A stretch of 64,000 bases of DNA from Hyperoodon ampullatus (taxonomy: Eukaryota; Chordata; Mammalia; Artiodactyla; Ziphiidae), in contig OX457056.1 in assembly GCA_949752795.1 (NCBI GenBank), positions 200,819,654 to 200,883,653 of the forward strand. Direction: 5' to 3'. The position numbers were made by a program, and so were the translations under genes. The notes under the pieces were generated by a model. The model was not told the origin of the DNA, did no database searches, and worked only from the letters and a program-made list of their open reading frames with translations. Position 1 is the stretch's first letter; each line of letters begins with the position of its first letter. Shown here piece after piece: positions 1 through 21,113 of this stretch.

Positions 1-655
1 TCTCTAATAATTAGTGATGTTGAGCAGCTTTTCATGTGCCTATTGGCCATCTTTATGTCTTCTTTGGAGAAATGTCCATTTAGGTCTTCTGAAAACGGCA
101 GATCTTTTGATTGAAGGCAGGGTCTCGAAGAAACCCAAGTACACCCTTGTTCATAGTAGTATTATTCACAATAGCTAAAACGTGGAAGTAATCCAAGTGT
201 CCATCAATGGATGAGTAGATAAACAAAATGTGGTATATACATACAATGGAATATTATTCAGCCTTAAAAAGGAAGGACATTCTGACACATGCTACTACAA
301 CATGGATGAACCCTGAGGACATTATGCTTAGTGAAATAAGATAGTCACAAAAAGACAAATACTATATGATTCCATTTAGGAGGTTCCTGCAGTAGTCAAA
401 TTCATAGAGAAAGAAAGTACAGACAGAAATGTCAGAAAGACAGAAATGGTGGTTGCCAGGGCTGGGAGAGGGGGTGCATGAGGAGTTCTTGTTTCATGGG
501 TAGGGAGTTTCAGTTTTGCAAGATGAAAAGAGTTATGGAGATGGATGCTGGTGATGGCTGCATAACAATGTGAATGTATGTAATGTCCAATGAATACTTA
601 AAAGTGGTTAAGAAGGTAAATTTTATGTGACATGTATTTTATCACAATAAAAAAA
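1..655 (+). repeat. L1 3' end (old L1, truncated by window edge)
   Basis: ORF2-tail and 3' UTR sequence is recognisable by ATGGATGAGTAGATAAAC, AATGGAATATTATTCAGCC, GGTGGTTGCCAGGGCTGGG and the end CACAATAAAAAAATT. Lies beyond the last ERLIN1 exon present, so within an ERLIN1 intron. Confidence 0.85.
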
Positions 656-828
656 TTACCAAAAAAATCAAACACTAAAAAGGTTGATCTTACTTCAGAA
701 CTCCTAATTAAGTTTTTGATTTGAACAGTACTCCATCTCTGTGAGTTTTCATCTTTTACCAACACAATGTTCTCCCCACACTGAGGACTTTCAGATTGCT
801 TTGCAAGTTGTAGCAAATCTCAACTAGA

Positions 829-1039
829 GGGCTTCCCTGGTGGCGCAGTGGTTGAGAGTCTGCCTGCCGATGCAGGGGACATGGGTTCATGCCCCAGTCC
901 GGGAAGATCCCACATGCTGCAGAGCCGCTGGGCCCGTGAGCCATGGCCGCTGAGCCTGCGCATCTGGAGCCTGTGCTTCGTAACGGGAGAGGCCACAACA
1001 GTGAGAGGCCCGTGAACCACAAAAAAAAAAAAAAAAAAA
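829..1039 (+). repeat. CHR SINE (short type)
   Basis: Starts GGGCTTCCCTGGTGGCGCAG with a tRNA-derived head (box B GGTTCATGCCCC variant) and ends in a 19-A tail. Flanked by the duplication AATCTCAACTAGA (before 829 and after 1038). Confidence 0.93.
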
Positions 1040-1449
1040 TCTCAACTAGAAAAGATTTTTCTATGGTCACAAATCAATGTAGCCAAGGAGCTGATCAGTT
1101 ATAGACTTTTAACATGTAAGGATATTATTTCTCATCCTGACTGGATAAAATGCTACTTTCTAGAAATTCTAGAAATAATCAATGACTGTCTTGTTCTTAG
1201 ATACACTCAGCTCAGCTCAGAGTAACCCATACAGTTGCAGAAAGTCAACTCTGTCCAGGATTTGTGACCTATTTCTGTCTCCATTCCCTAGGAATGGAAA
1301 ATATTCCAGTGATTATTTTTTTTAATATATATATCAGAAATGAATGAGGTCATAAAACTTTCCTTAGGGAATCTATTCCTATTCCTTAGAGAAGCTCTCA
1401 GTTACAGATACTCTGATTATAACTATAACAGAATAGATGGGTACCATAC

Positions 1450-10070
<8,621 letters not shown>

Positions 10071-11487
10071 GTACGTGGGCTCTCCACTGTGTACTGCTGG
10101 TTTCCTGCTCCGGAAGAGACGGGAAATCGGCAATGTGGAGTAAGGAAGGAGGCAGAGGAACGGAGAGGACCTCTGAGACAAGGGACTAGTCAGCGTGTTC
10201 TTGTGCAGTCACCTATTAATGTGCCAGAATGCTGATCCAGTGAGGGCTTTATGAAAGCCATCCAAGCAATAAGAACAGAATAAACTAATAAGCCCATAAA
10301 CGTGGGCGTGTGTTGGAGGGTCCTCCGGGAAGACTGAAGACAATGAGCATTTGAGCTTCCTTGAAGCCTGTGTGACGGAAAGGAGTGAGATGCTAGGCTA
10401 GGCCCAGATTTTGAAAGGCTCGAATGCACTTTTTCTGTGGGGAGGGACAACTGGATGGCTAGAGAATAGAGACAGACTTCCTTTTCACTACATATTTTTC
10501 TGTTCTTTTAAATTATGCATTATCTGCATGTATTACCGGAAACAAAGGACAAAGTGAAAGAGTAAGAGATGGGAGTAAGAAAGATGGATACAAAGGAAAT
10601 AAGGGCAGCATGTTAGAAGAGGTTGGGCAGTAATGGTGTAAGCCTTGAAAGGCTAGCAGTGGGACCACAACAGGACAAGGTGGACTAAGGTTGGAGGGCT
10701 CTGTAACCTCTTGGGCAGGGAAGTATGGGAAAGCAGTACCTTAGGGCCAGTGAGTCTACAAAATGGCTTACAGTGGAGACAGGAGACGGAAGCCAAGTTG
10801 TTAGGAAACTGCAACAATGGTAGTAACAGTGGAAGTGGGAAGAGGTAAATAGAATCAATTAAAATCTTCTTTAAAGGAAGCCCTCCCAGACCACTGTACC
10901 TTCTCCCTTCAATAAATGCACTTACCTGTATCATTCATTTGACTTCTACTACCTAGGAATGTATGGGACCTTGTCTGTACCAGATAAATGTTATTTGCAG
11001 AGCTTAGCTATTTTAACTGATAAAAAGCAAAGAGAATAAAAAATAACTTGTCCAGCCTCTGTTTTCTGGATGGATTCTCTTAGTTTTTCATAATATTGCT
11101 TGAATTAGGGAATGAAATGGATATAATGCACAACTGACACTTAACTCTGAAACGCTGTCAGCCAATAAATAGTGTTCAACTCATGTATCATAAGCAAATT
11201 TGAGGTGATCGCACTATAAGACTGTTCTGACTCACACCACTTGCCCTTACGTATCACGCAGATCAGGCTAGCCTGAGATCATATCAGCCACAAACCATAA
11301 AAATGGCCCCACCCTCTACCAGATCTTTTATCAGTTATTACAATATTTAGAAAATGCATGATCATTTAAAAAATCCTTTAACAATAATTTCATTCCAGAT
11401 AAACATTCTTATTGTACTGCCTGTGTTAACTTTTCTGATCTTCCCATTCTGCTCAATATCTTCCAAGCAATAGGTACCCAATAAATG
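10071..11487. other. Intergenic DNA between ERLIN1 promoter and CHUK 3' end
   Basis: Upstream flank of ERLIN1 facing the tail of CHUK. The relics near 10200-10900 look like old L2/MIR but are too degraded to name. No gene seen. Confidence 0.45.
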
Positions 11488-12049
11488 TTTATTGATTAAA
11501 ACCTTCTAGAACTGGAGAAGCAAGAGAGAGACTGCCTATTTTAACAGCTGGTAGTCAGAATGTCCATATTCAGAGAAACAGTAGTACCAGATGACTAGAG
11601 TTAGGAGAAGACATCCCCAAGGTCTCAAACTTAGATGACTGGGAAAATGACACTACTAGCAAAAATGGGGATGGTGTAACTAAGACAGCAGTTTATAGGG
11701 CAAGGTATGAGCACAGTTTTTAGACATGGATAGTGTTGATAGGACATCTCAGGAGAAAAGAGTATATTAAAGAAGCTACCCAGTACTGTCTTTACCATAA
11801 GTCCTGTTTCATTCCTAAGCAAAGTACACTGAGAGCCCATTATGTTATTCTGTGCTCCAACTCTGCTTCATAGAATCTTCACATTTTCCCAAAGCATATT
11901 CAATTATTATAATCTGATTTTAGTGAACAGAGGTTCAAAAAGTAATTTAAAAATTATTTAATATACAAAGTGAAAAACTGTCTAGAATACAAAAGAATTT
12001 CACATTTTTTTTTAAACAAGTAACACCTTCTAAATTATTTAACAGATGA

Positions 12050-12215
12050 TAGATCCACAATCCTTTATCTGAAACCCTTGGGGCCAGGTGTTTCAGAATC
12101 ATGAAATTTTCAGATTTTAGAAAGGTGATTCAGTGCATATACCATACTACATAAACCCCAGGCAGGGTCTGTGGCAGCACCCTACCCCCAAACAAGCAAA
12201 CACGTTAATATTTCT

Positions 12216-12246
<31 letters not shown>

Positions 12247-12390
12247 GATATTCACACTAAATGGGATAGATTCAATGTCAGTTCACGTTGGATGTGCAAG
12301 CAGGTGAATTCTGTCACTAAGCTTATGAAAAACCTTGTTATCAGAGGTTTTTGGGTTTTGGAATTACAGATCAGGAGTACAGACCTTTAT
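12050..12390. repeat. Palindromic DNA-transposon relic with A27 tract
   Basis: The left part reads ATCCTTTATCTGAAACCCTT and the right part GTTTTTGGGTTTTGGAATTA, an approximate inverted arrangement that recalls old Tigger/MER-type palindromic elements. A pure A run occupies 12220-12246. Inside or just past the CHUK 3' UTR. Confidence 0.4.
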
Positions 12391-12717
12391 AAATTTATAT
12401 GACAAGACATGAAAGATTCCTTAAACAAAAGACCCATTTATACAAATGAAAACACAGATAAGCTTTCAAATACATTATAAATTAACAGGCATCTTTTCTT
12501 TGATATTATTAAATGTACATCTTAAATACATATACACATAGCACACTTAACAAGATTTGAAAGAATCAACTGGTATTAAAGGCACAGATGCACAATCCCT
12601 TCTGTAGGAAAGGGGTACAGTCAAATGTGCATTTGGGATTGAAATTGAAAATGGGATTAAACTAACTCCTTATGATGCCAGGAAAAGCACTGTTGAGTGC
12701 AACACAAGGAGGTAGGG

Positions 12718-12723
12718 TTTATT
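12718..12723 (-). terminator. Candidate CHUK polyadenylation signal AATAAA (proximal)
   Basis: Perfect AATAAA on the gene strand in an AT-rich 3' UTR. It could give a short 3' UTR of roughly 460 nt. A second hexamer at 11488-11493 would give a longer one. Chosen only by motif. Confidence 0.35.
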
Positions 12724-13160
12724 CTTCAAGAAGTACAATTCTACTTGCAAGCAGTCTCTTCCACAGAAACACAGGCAAACAATTTTTACTTAGAATACAT
12801 GTTAGTTGAGATTTTCTTCTCTGTATACATTACTTTGGCCTTATGCCCAAAAGTTAAATGTTGAAAGATAGTCAAGTTAAATAAGTTATGTTTTATCAAG
12901 TTTGAAGACAAATGGATTCCAAAGATGCTCCTAAGTAGCTGTAGTATTTAAACAAGTCCACTGACTCATTAAATTCTATCTGTTCAGAGGTTAAAATTGC
13001 CGAGAGTCAAAATATTGCACTGTGAAATCATGTGTAGTTTCTGATCATAGTCATTTCTTCCATTGATTGGTGTCTGAAGAATGGTGTCATAAGAGAAAAA
13101 CAAATTTCCAACATTTGCAGCAACAACTTCATAGGTTTGGGACAGTCAGTAAGTGGCAAG

Positions 13161-13190
13161 TCATTCTGTTAACCAACTCCAATCAAGATT
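13161..13190 (-). CDS. CHUK: CHUK coding exon 21 (NEMO-binding motif and stop)
   Basis: Only nine codons plus [18 protein letters not shown] is the NEMO-binding hexapeptide shared by IKK-alpha and IKK-beta. The acceptor is GGTTTTAG. The 3' UTR follows at lower coordinates. Confidence 0.97.
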   Translation of the reverse strand, partial: NLDWSWLTE

Positions 13191-16100
13191 CTAAAACCAG
13201 GCATGAAAAAGTTACAATTAGATATTGACTAAAAGTGGTAGGTATATGGGTGTTCATTTCTGCAAGTTTTCTGTATATTTGGACATTTTATAATCAAAAG
13301 TTGAAAAACCAAAAGTACAAATAAGTTACAATTAAATAGTTTACCTTTTCTGCTAACTAAAAAAAAATATTTCAGAGTTTTTATAAATATTTGAAGCAAA
13401 TAATTAATGAAAGAGGAAATAACAAAGAATTAACATCAAGACTAAATGTAGTGAAAGTTAATTCAGTAAACATTTTATTGTAGTTTCTCCAAGTTTTAAC
13501 AAATCAATAATTCACAGTAGCCAAATCTTCATATAAACACTTCTATAAATTATAACCATATTAACATTGTTCATTTTGCATACAGCAGTTACTATATTTG
13601 AATTACAGTACAAATCATGTACAATCTTACTGGAGAAAATTGATTGCTGAAGCAAAAAAGTACAAACCATTCGATTTCAGTGGTCACACTGCAAAGAAAG
13701 CTCACTACTCACTACTCATTTAACTTGACCAAAAATGCTATTGTTGAAGATAACTGATGACATAACCCTAGTATATCCGTGAGTAAGAGAAGATGGGAAG
13801 TTGAGGTCAAGCATTCCTCAAATGCTCTTTCCTCTGAGTTCTATTCCCCATCTGCATCCCAAATGCCAGATAAATCTAGCATGGAAAGTTAAATCCTTTG
13901 CACCCAACATACGTAAAACAGACATCCGTATCCATATAAAACTTACCATCATACTGTTGCCCTGTTTCTCATTTGCTTCATGCATAATAGTGCTTAAATG
14001 GCCAAGACAGTTCAAATTTTCTTCTATTATTTGTGCTAAAGTCTCCCTGTGGAATGAAAGCAAAGAGGCATACGAATTTCCTCTATTTTCTGGTCTTCAG
14101 GGTCAGGATGATTCTGCCCTTCCGACAACACTGCAACCCTGCAACCCAATGCAGCTGATTCCTGTAGTCTTCAGTTTCCTCATCCCTCCCACCCAGAGGC
14201 AAGAGTCCTATTTGTTACTCCAAGCTGCTGCCTCTGCTGGAGTCCACTATAACTGCAATCTGATTTTCCTCTGAAATATAAGTGGCACTTATATACAACT
14301 TTTTCCCCCTGAAAATGCTCACTGGGGGGAAAAAAAGATCCTGTGGCACAGCTAGATGAAAGATCTCTTTGTTTCTGAAACATTTCCCTTTCCTTATAAG
14401 TAGTAAAAACATCAGCATGCTTACTTCAGAGATACACATGTAGGGGAGGAGATACAAAAGTACAATCTTTTCTGCAAATATCAGGGAAGGTGAAAAAAAC
14501 TGTTTGGAAAATACAGATAACAACAATGAGAAAGAAAACAAGCAAGCTGATTCCTGAGGGCAGCAGAAGAAACCTGTGACAGGGGAGCTGCCCAGAACCA
14601 AGAAGTATCCCTGAAGTTTGTATTTGAAGAAAATCCTGAATTTGGTTTCCACCTTCTACACTTCCCTCTTCCATATGGCCTCCATCCTTACCTTTTACTA
14701 ACCCTCAGTCCCTACCCGACTAGAATCAGTTCTAAGCCATGGAAGATAGTCATTATTAGCTCAGAACTAAATTCTCATTCAGCTTATTCAACAGATAGAA
14801 AAACTGAGGCCAACAGTTCCCAATCCTTGGTGGTTAAGTACCACGGGTACATTATAATTGAAGTTTTCCTTTATAATGTATTCCTACTGGAAAATGTATT
14901 TAAAAATTCCTGTTGAATATACTTTTGCAAACAACCACAACCTCACATTGAAAATCACTTGTATAGAGGTAACATTTGCAACCATTTGCATCCCCTAATA
15001 AACCTACGTGCCTTTAATGAAAGCAAAAAGGTATTATATTTTATTTGTGTCAATTCTGATTAATGGAATATTTCCTCAAGTGCATATAATTAATTATAGC
15101 CTATGCTGTAGCTGTGGATGTATTACATTGAGCCAAATGTATAATGACCCCAAGATATACCCTGGAGCTTGCTTTCTTTAAGAAGATAAAATACCTGGTA
15201 TCAGCTTGCCTTCCTGCCATGTGCTTTTCTCTCATAAAAGGAGAGTACAGAATGTGCAACTGCATGACCTCCTGAGCAGTGATGTTACATGGCTGCACCT
15301 CTGCAAAACTAATTATGGGCAGAGCTTCCAGGAAATGCTGGTACTGTAGAGGTCTCCATGAGTTGTGAGAAAAGCAACAATACACAAGCTAGCAAAGAGC
15401 CAATGGCTCTGGATATGGCACATCTTATGCGGAGAAAAATAACAGAAATGGATAGTCATTCAGCTTTTAGCAGAAGAGCAGGAATTAAAAGAAAATATAG
15501 CACTTCAAACTTGAGTTATTTGCAAAAATGATTTAAGGCACTGAAAAAAGTCATTTTAGAAATACTAAGTTATAAAACGAGTAAATTAAACTCAATTCCA
15601 TTAGAGGGTTGATCAAGGGCCCTAAAATGATAACTGCAAAAAGATAGCATAATTTCTCAGAGATAAATGGTTAAGTGAGGAATAAAGTTTGGCTAAAAGA
15701 TTTGATAAGCCAATAACAGATAAAGAACTTAGAACCTGGACTGAGCTAACAAGAAGTAACATTTGCTGAAGATTCACTTCCCAAGCATTTTATATACACT
15801 GTCTAGCTGAATTTTCACAACACTTCCCATTTTACAGGTAAGGAAATGTGAACATTAAAAGAGTCAAGTTAACTGTATAAGGTTATTACAAAGAGACAAT
15901 CAGGATTCAATCCTGGTCCATAACGCAGTGAAGAATATGTCTTAACTACTGCACTGTACTGCCTCATTCCTACCACTGCTCTTGAAAATACAACTATCTA
16001 TTGTAACAAAGTGAACCCACCCATCTTGAGGAGTTACCACGCATGACAGAGGATGTTCACGTTCTGCTGAAGTTGTGGGCAGCCATGCTGATGCCTGAGG

Positions 16101-17110
16101 GGTTACACCTTCTAGACTGGATCCTACAAGGGACCGAGCAGAGCTCTGTGTCTGAAGGAAAAAAAAAAAAAAAAAAAGATTACAGGCAAGCACCTCCACA
16201 CATTCATATTCCTAAGACTTAACATTTCTATCACTACTTTTATGCATAACCAGACTATTTCTGTATAAATCTATCTCTACTCTTACACACCCCTACTAAC
16301 TATCCTGTCCTTGACCCCTTTCTTCATTGACTAAAACCAAATGTATCTATCCTTCTATTCTACTTTAGTTGGAAAAAAAAAACCTCCAGTTGAACAAAGG
16401 ACTGGTTTTTTAAACTAGTCAGGCACATCTACCCCCAAATTGGGTTGGGATACCACAGTGGTCTAGGGCTGAGAGGAGTATAAAAACAGGAAACTGGAAA
16501 GGAGAGAGATAATGAAAGATGATCATGAAGTCCTGTATCAGAATTGCTAGTGAGACACCAAGCAAAGAACATGAGCGTCAACCCAACATAAAATACACGT
16601 GTCTTCAAGAGGACACAGATCATGCTGATAAAAATCCCTTTTGCAGGGAGTAACAGCAAATCAATGTCATATTACATAATTCATTAAAAATTACTTACAC
16701 AGGCAATTTTAAGGAGATGCCATATTTCTTTCTGCCTCTTTCCCTGCATAAACATGACAGTATTGTCAGCTTCTTTGATGTTACTGAGGGCCATTTCCAC
16801 CTTGGGCAGTAGATCAATAATCTTCTGCTTACAGCCCAACAACTTGCTGGAGAGGTAAAATCTGTGTCAGACACTTATACATCCCCCAAGACTGTACCCC
16901 ATACTCCCAAACCCAGCTGGGGGAATGAATCACAATCAGCATAGATTTAATGACTGATCTGCAAAGCAATGCACACAAACAGGACACATAAATGCATGCA
17001 GCTGTGGTCAGGGTTCCCAGCGTACTGCCAGTACTCTTCCTGGTTCTAGTATATTTACCAGAAAAGGGTATTACACTTTGAAAGGAACATGATAAAAGTA
17101 TCCTGGCTTT

Positions 17111-17144
<34 letters not shown>

Positions 17145-20100
17145 GGTACGCGGGCCTCTCACTGCTGTGGCCTCTCCCGTTGCGGAGCACAGGCTCCGGA
17201 CGCACAGGCCCAGCAGCCATGGCTCACGGGCCCAGCCGCTCCGCGGCACGTGGGATCCTCCCAGACTGGGGCACGAACCCGTGTTCCCTGCATCAGCAGG
17301 CAGACTCTCAACCACTGCACCACCAGGGAAGCCCTCTGTATCCTGGCTTTTCAACAGTAAGGAAAACAATATTTCTACCTCAAATGACCGAACAGCTCCT
17401 TGAGAACCCGGTCCTGACTCTGCACAGTATGCACAATGATTTTCACCATCTCCGTGCTGTCGCTGTACGAGTGATCTATAAAAGATCTCAGTCAGTAGGT
17501 ATAACCTCTCTTCTGCATGAACATATCAGCCTCCAAACAAAAAAATTCCTAAAAATCTGAAACTAGTTTTAATTAACATCTCCATTTAATTTCAAAACTA
17601 AATTAAAAGACTTTAAGATTATATATCTATAAATAATCATATAACTAAAAATGAAGTCTGTGTGTGTGTATATAATGTATATATAGATTTATCACTGTAT
17701 CTTCAGTTTTAAGAAGAATCATCTTGGCTATCCTTAACCCATACTAACCCAAGCCCCAGACACATATGCAGCTTTCTGGACAAGAGATCATTTTTTCTTG
17801 GATGATTAACATAATTTGTTTAGAAGCAGTAGGACAATTCATCAAACTTTCACTGACTCAAAGGAAGGAATCCCAGCTAGGCTTGCTTGGAATTTCATGT
17901 TTATCCACCTGTTTATACCCACGAAAACGTTGAAAAAAGCTGACCAACTTAAGCCAAATCTGATGCGCTAATAAAAGGACCTGTAGACACCTTGAAAATT
18001 CAGTTTGAGGGTAGTATGAAATCTTAAAGCAAACTGGTAGCTGACAAATGTCCTCAAATGGGATGGTTGTGTGGTCACAGTGAGTGGGTTCTACCATTAT
18101 AGATGCCATCTCATTTAAAAAACAAACAAACAACCACAATTAATTGTAATATTTCAGAAAATGGCTATTTAAGTTTTAAAACATTGGAAGGTTGCTCATG
18201 GATCATGCTGGTATTTCCCCGGACAATAATTAGTCTCTAATGCAAAAATATTATTATTATTATTTGCTATTCTCTACTTAAAATTTTCTCATTTAACCCT
18301 CACAGGAGTCCTGTGACATGGCTACTGTTGTTACCCACATTTTACTATGAAAGGAGTATTGAAAGAGGTTTAAAAAAAGTTGTGCCCTTTGTAAGCACTG
18401 CAACGACCTCGCCTAGCACTCAACTTGATTCCCCACACATCTTTTTCTTTGTCTCTCCCTCAACAACAACCAGATACAGAGACTCCAAAAAGGCTCCTCT
18501 CCAAACAGCACTTCTTCATAAATCCCACGGGCTAGGCCCAACAGCTTTCCCATATAACTAACTCTTTTAGATGGTCAAAGACCTCAGAACTTTAACCTAC
18601 TCCAACATAAAGAATGAAGAAAGTTGGTTTTCACCATTTTCAGCTGAACAAAAGTCTCAAGGCAACTCTAAACTGGAAAAGACACCAAAAACCATACCTC
18701 AAGTGTGATTACATAAGCCCCAACAATAGACAAAACTTCTTGTCACAACTAGTTTGTCACTCAAGGTGACTATCAGTTCAAAGAAGCTACCTGGATAGCA
18801 AGTTTATTTCTAGGCCCTGTGATATGCTGATATGCATGGCTACAGCAAAGTTTTTATAAAAATAATCCAAACAAAATGTTATCAATGACTGTGGAAAGTT
18901 AATCCACTGAGTCAATGGATGGAATTTTATATACCTTCATCTGCAATATCTGATTCAATGGCCAGAAGGCAGAGTAATGAATATCGATTAAAGGAAAAAA
19001 AATTAGCCTTGCTCTATTTGAAATCTTAACTTTCAATATTTTACTCTAACCACAACTTATATCACTTTTTGGGCAATATCTTCAACTTTTCTGTCCTCTT
19101 ATTGCCAGCAAGATCCTAACCCTACATCAGTCTAACCACCTGCTCTATCAGTTTCTGTATCCAAGCTACTAACCACTACCAACAAAAAAAATTATACTAT
19201 CATTCTCTCTGTTGTAATTACTAATTCACAGGGTTTCACTTCCGCTCTGGATTCTTAATAAATGTCTTGGATCAGCAACATCTGCCATTGCACACACAAG
19301 CTTTCAAAAATCTTTAGCATACTCCTTAAATCTATGATGTCACACCTCTTCAATTACAGAAAACCCCACTTCTTACTTCGGGATAGGAGGACATAAAGCA
19401 GTAAGATCCTCACCTTCCAACCCCTATACCCACATAAGTGTCTGTATCCACACACATCCCCCCCCCCTTAATATCAGTGGCAACAAGCCCAACCCCTCCT
19501 ACTGTTCTCTGGAGTCAGCCTCTCAAACTTGTTCAGAGACTTCCCTCTCCACAGGCTTTTGGCCCCAAGCACAAAAATAAGCTCAAGTCTTTCTTCTGAA
19601 AACTGACCTCCCTTGATTCTTCATCTCCTCCTAGCTGCTCACCTCTCTTCTTTCCCTAACAGCCAAGCTTCTGGAAAGAATAGCCTAGATAACCAGTTCT
19701 CAAACTTACTGGTCTCAGGACACCTACACTCAAAAATTCTTAACAACTCCAAAGTGTTCTTCAGCAATTAAACTGAGAAATATAGAAATATTAATTTATT
19801 CATTTAAAAATAACAATAAACTCATCTATTAATACATTTTTATTCAACATAACTGTATTTCCCCCTCAAAATTTAGTGAGAGCACTGGCATTGTTTTACA
19901 TTTTTGCAAATCTTTTTAATATCACCACCAATCTTAGCAGAAAAGCATTTAAGTATTGGGAAGCTGACAAATTTCAGCTGATGGATAGACGTTTTCCTAC
20001 ATTTTAATTTTTTGCTGGAAACATGGAATTTTATCATTGACAATACTGCTGGCTTTTTTCCTTCAAGTGACTGGCATGCTCCATTAATTTTTAGAAAATA

Positions 20101-21079
20101 TCTGCCCCATAACCAAATCTGAATAACCGTAGTTTTTCTGACAGTCATTGTTCCAAGTAAAAATGGTGTTCCATTAAAGAAGAGGCCGGTCAACAGCAAT
20201 GTAAACAACCGCTGAAGTGGTTTTCCTTAAGACAACCATCATACCTCAGTATGTAGCAGAAGCACTTTATGAGTACTTCCCATTTTGTCACATAGAATAT
20301 TAAAAAGACATATACTCAAGGGTTGAGATTTAAATAGAAATTTTACTGCTTTATCAAGGACACTCTTAAATAAAACTGGTATTTTTTTAAAACTATGAAT
20401 GCATGTTAGTGAAAATCAATGACTACTAGCATACTTTGGTGCTCATGCCTTCATTCATGCTAAGCAAGGTGCAAGCTGTTTACCCACCAATGCTTTTGCA
20501 GCATCAGTGAAAATGTCAACATAGTAAAAAAGGCAAATAACATCCTAGTATTATGAAAACAGTTTTGACCTCACTGACTCCTCTGAAAAGGTTTCAGGAA
20601 TCCTCAGGGGTTCATGAGCCACACTTTGAGAACTGCTGATCTAGACTGACTTCTCCATTCCCTCCTGTCCCGCTCCCTCCTCAGCCAACTACAATCTGGC
20701 TTCTGTTCCCAAAAGGCTGTTCTTTGACCAAGATCACCAATGATATCCAAACTACTAAGCCCAGTGAATATTTTCATTATCATTTTTATTACCCACATCT
20801 CTGTAGCATTTCACCCTACTGATCACTTTCTTCTTGAAACTCTCTCTGTCCTATTCCAATAATATCATTCCTGCTACATATTTGAGCCATTTCTCAATAT
20901 TTGTAGGCTCTTCTGCTTCTAGCCATTTCTTGAATGTTGGTATTCCCTAGGATTCCATCCTTGGTTTTCTTATTCAACATACTTTTTCAAGATGACCACT
21001 TTATTCCTATGGCTGATTACTCTCAAAATAGCTAAATATCTAGCCTGGGCTTCTCTACTAAATCCATATATATGTACAC

Positions 21080-21113
<34 letters not shown>

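Larger units (their letters stand above)
11488..13160 (-). other. CHUK: CHUK 3' UTR and downstream flank
   Basis: This is the sequence following the CHUK stop on the minus strand. AATAAA signals occur at 12718-12723 (about 440 nt after the stop) and 11488-11493 (about 1.67 kb after it). The human 3' UTR is about 1.3 kb as I recall, so the true end cannot be chosen here. The interval also contains a palindromic transposon relic and an A27 tract. No open frame of interest. Confidence 0.5.

Noticed and set aside
829..1039. tRNA gene at the SINE heads
   Set aside because: The box B-like GGTTCGTGCCC and TGGC-GCAGTGGTT belong to tRNA-derived SINEs; no copy folds as an intact tRNA with its own terminator.
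13801..14274. 157-codon plus-strand frame
   Set aside because: It lies opposite CHUK exon 20 and flanking intron; no family resemblance.
14215..14652. 145-codon minus-strand frame just upstream of CHUK exon 20
   Set aside because: Intron 19 sequence, no splice signals or similarity to support an extra exon.
17141..17560. Repeated similar frames ([10 protein letters not shown]..., [12 protein letters not shown]...) at many positions
   Set aside because: These are translations of CHR SINE copies, not a gene family.
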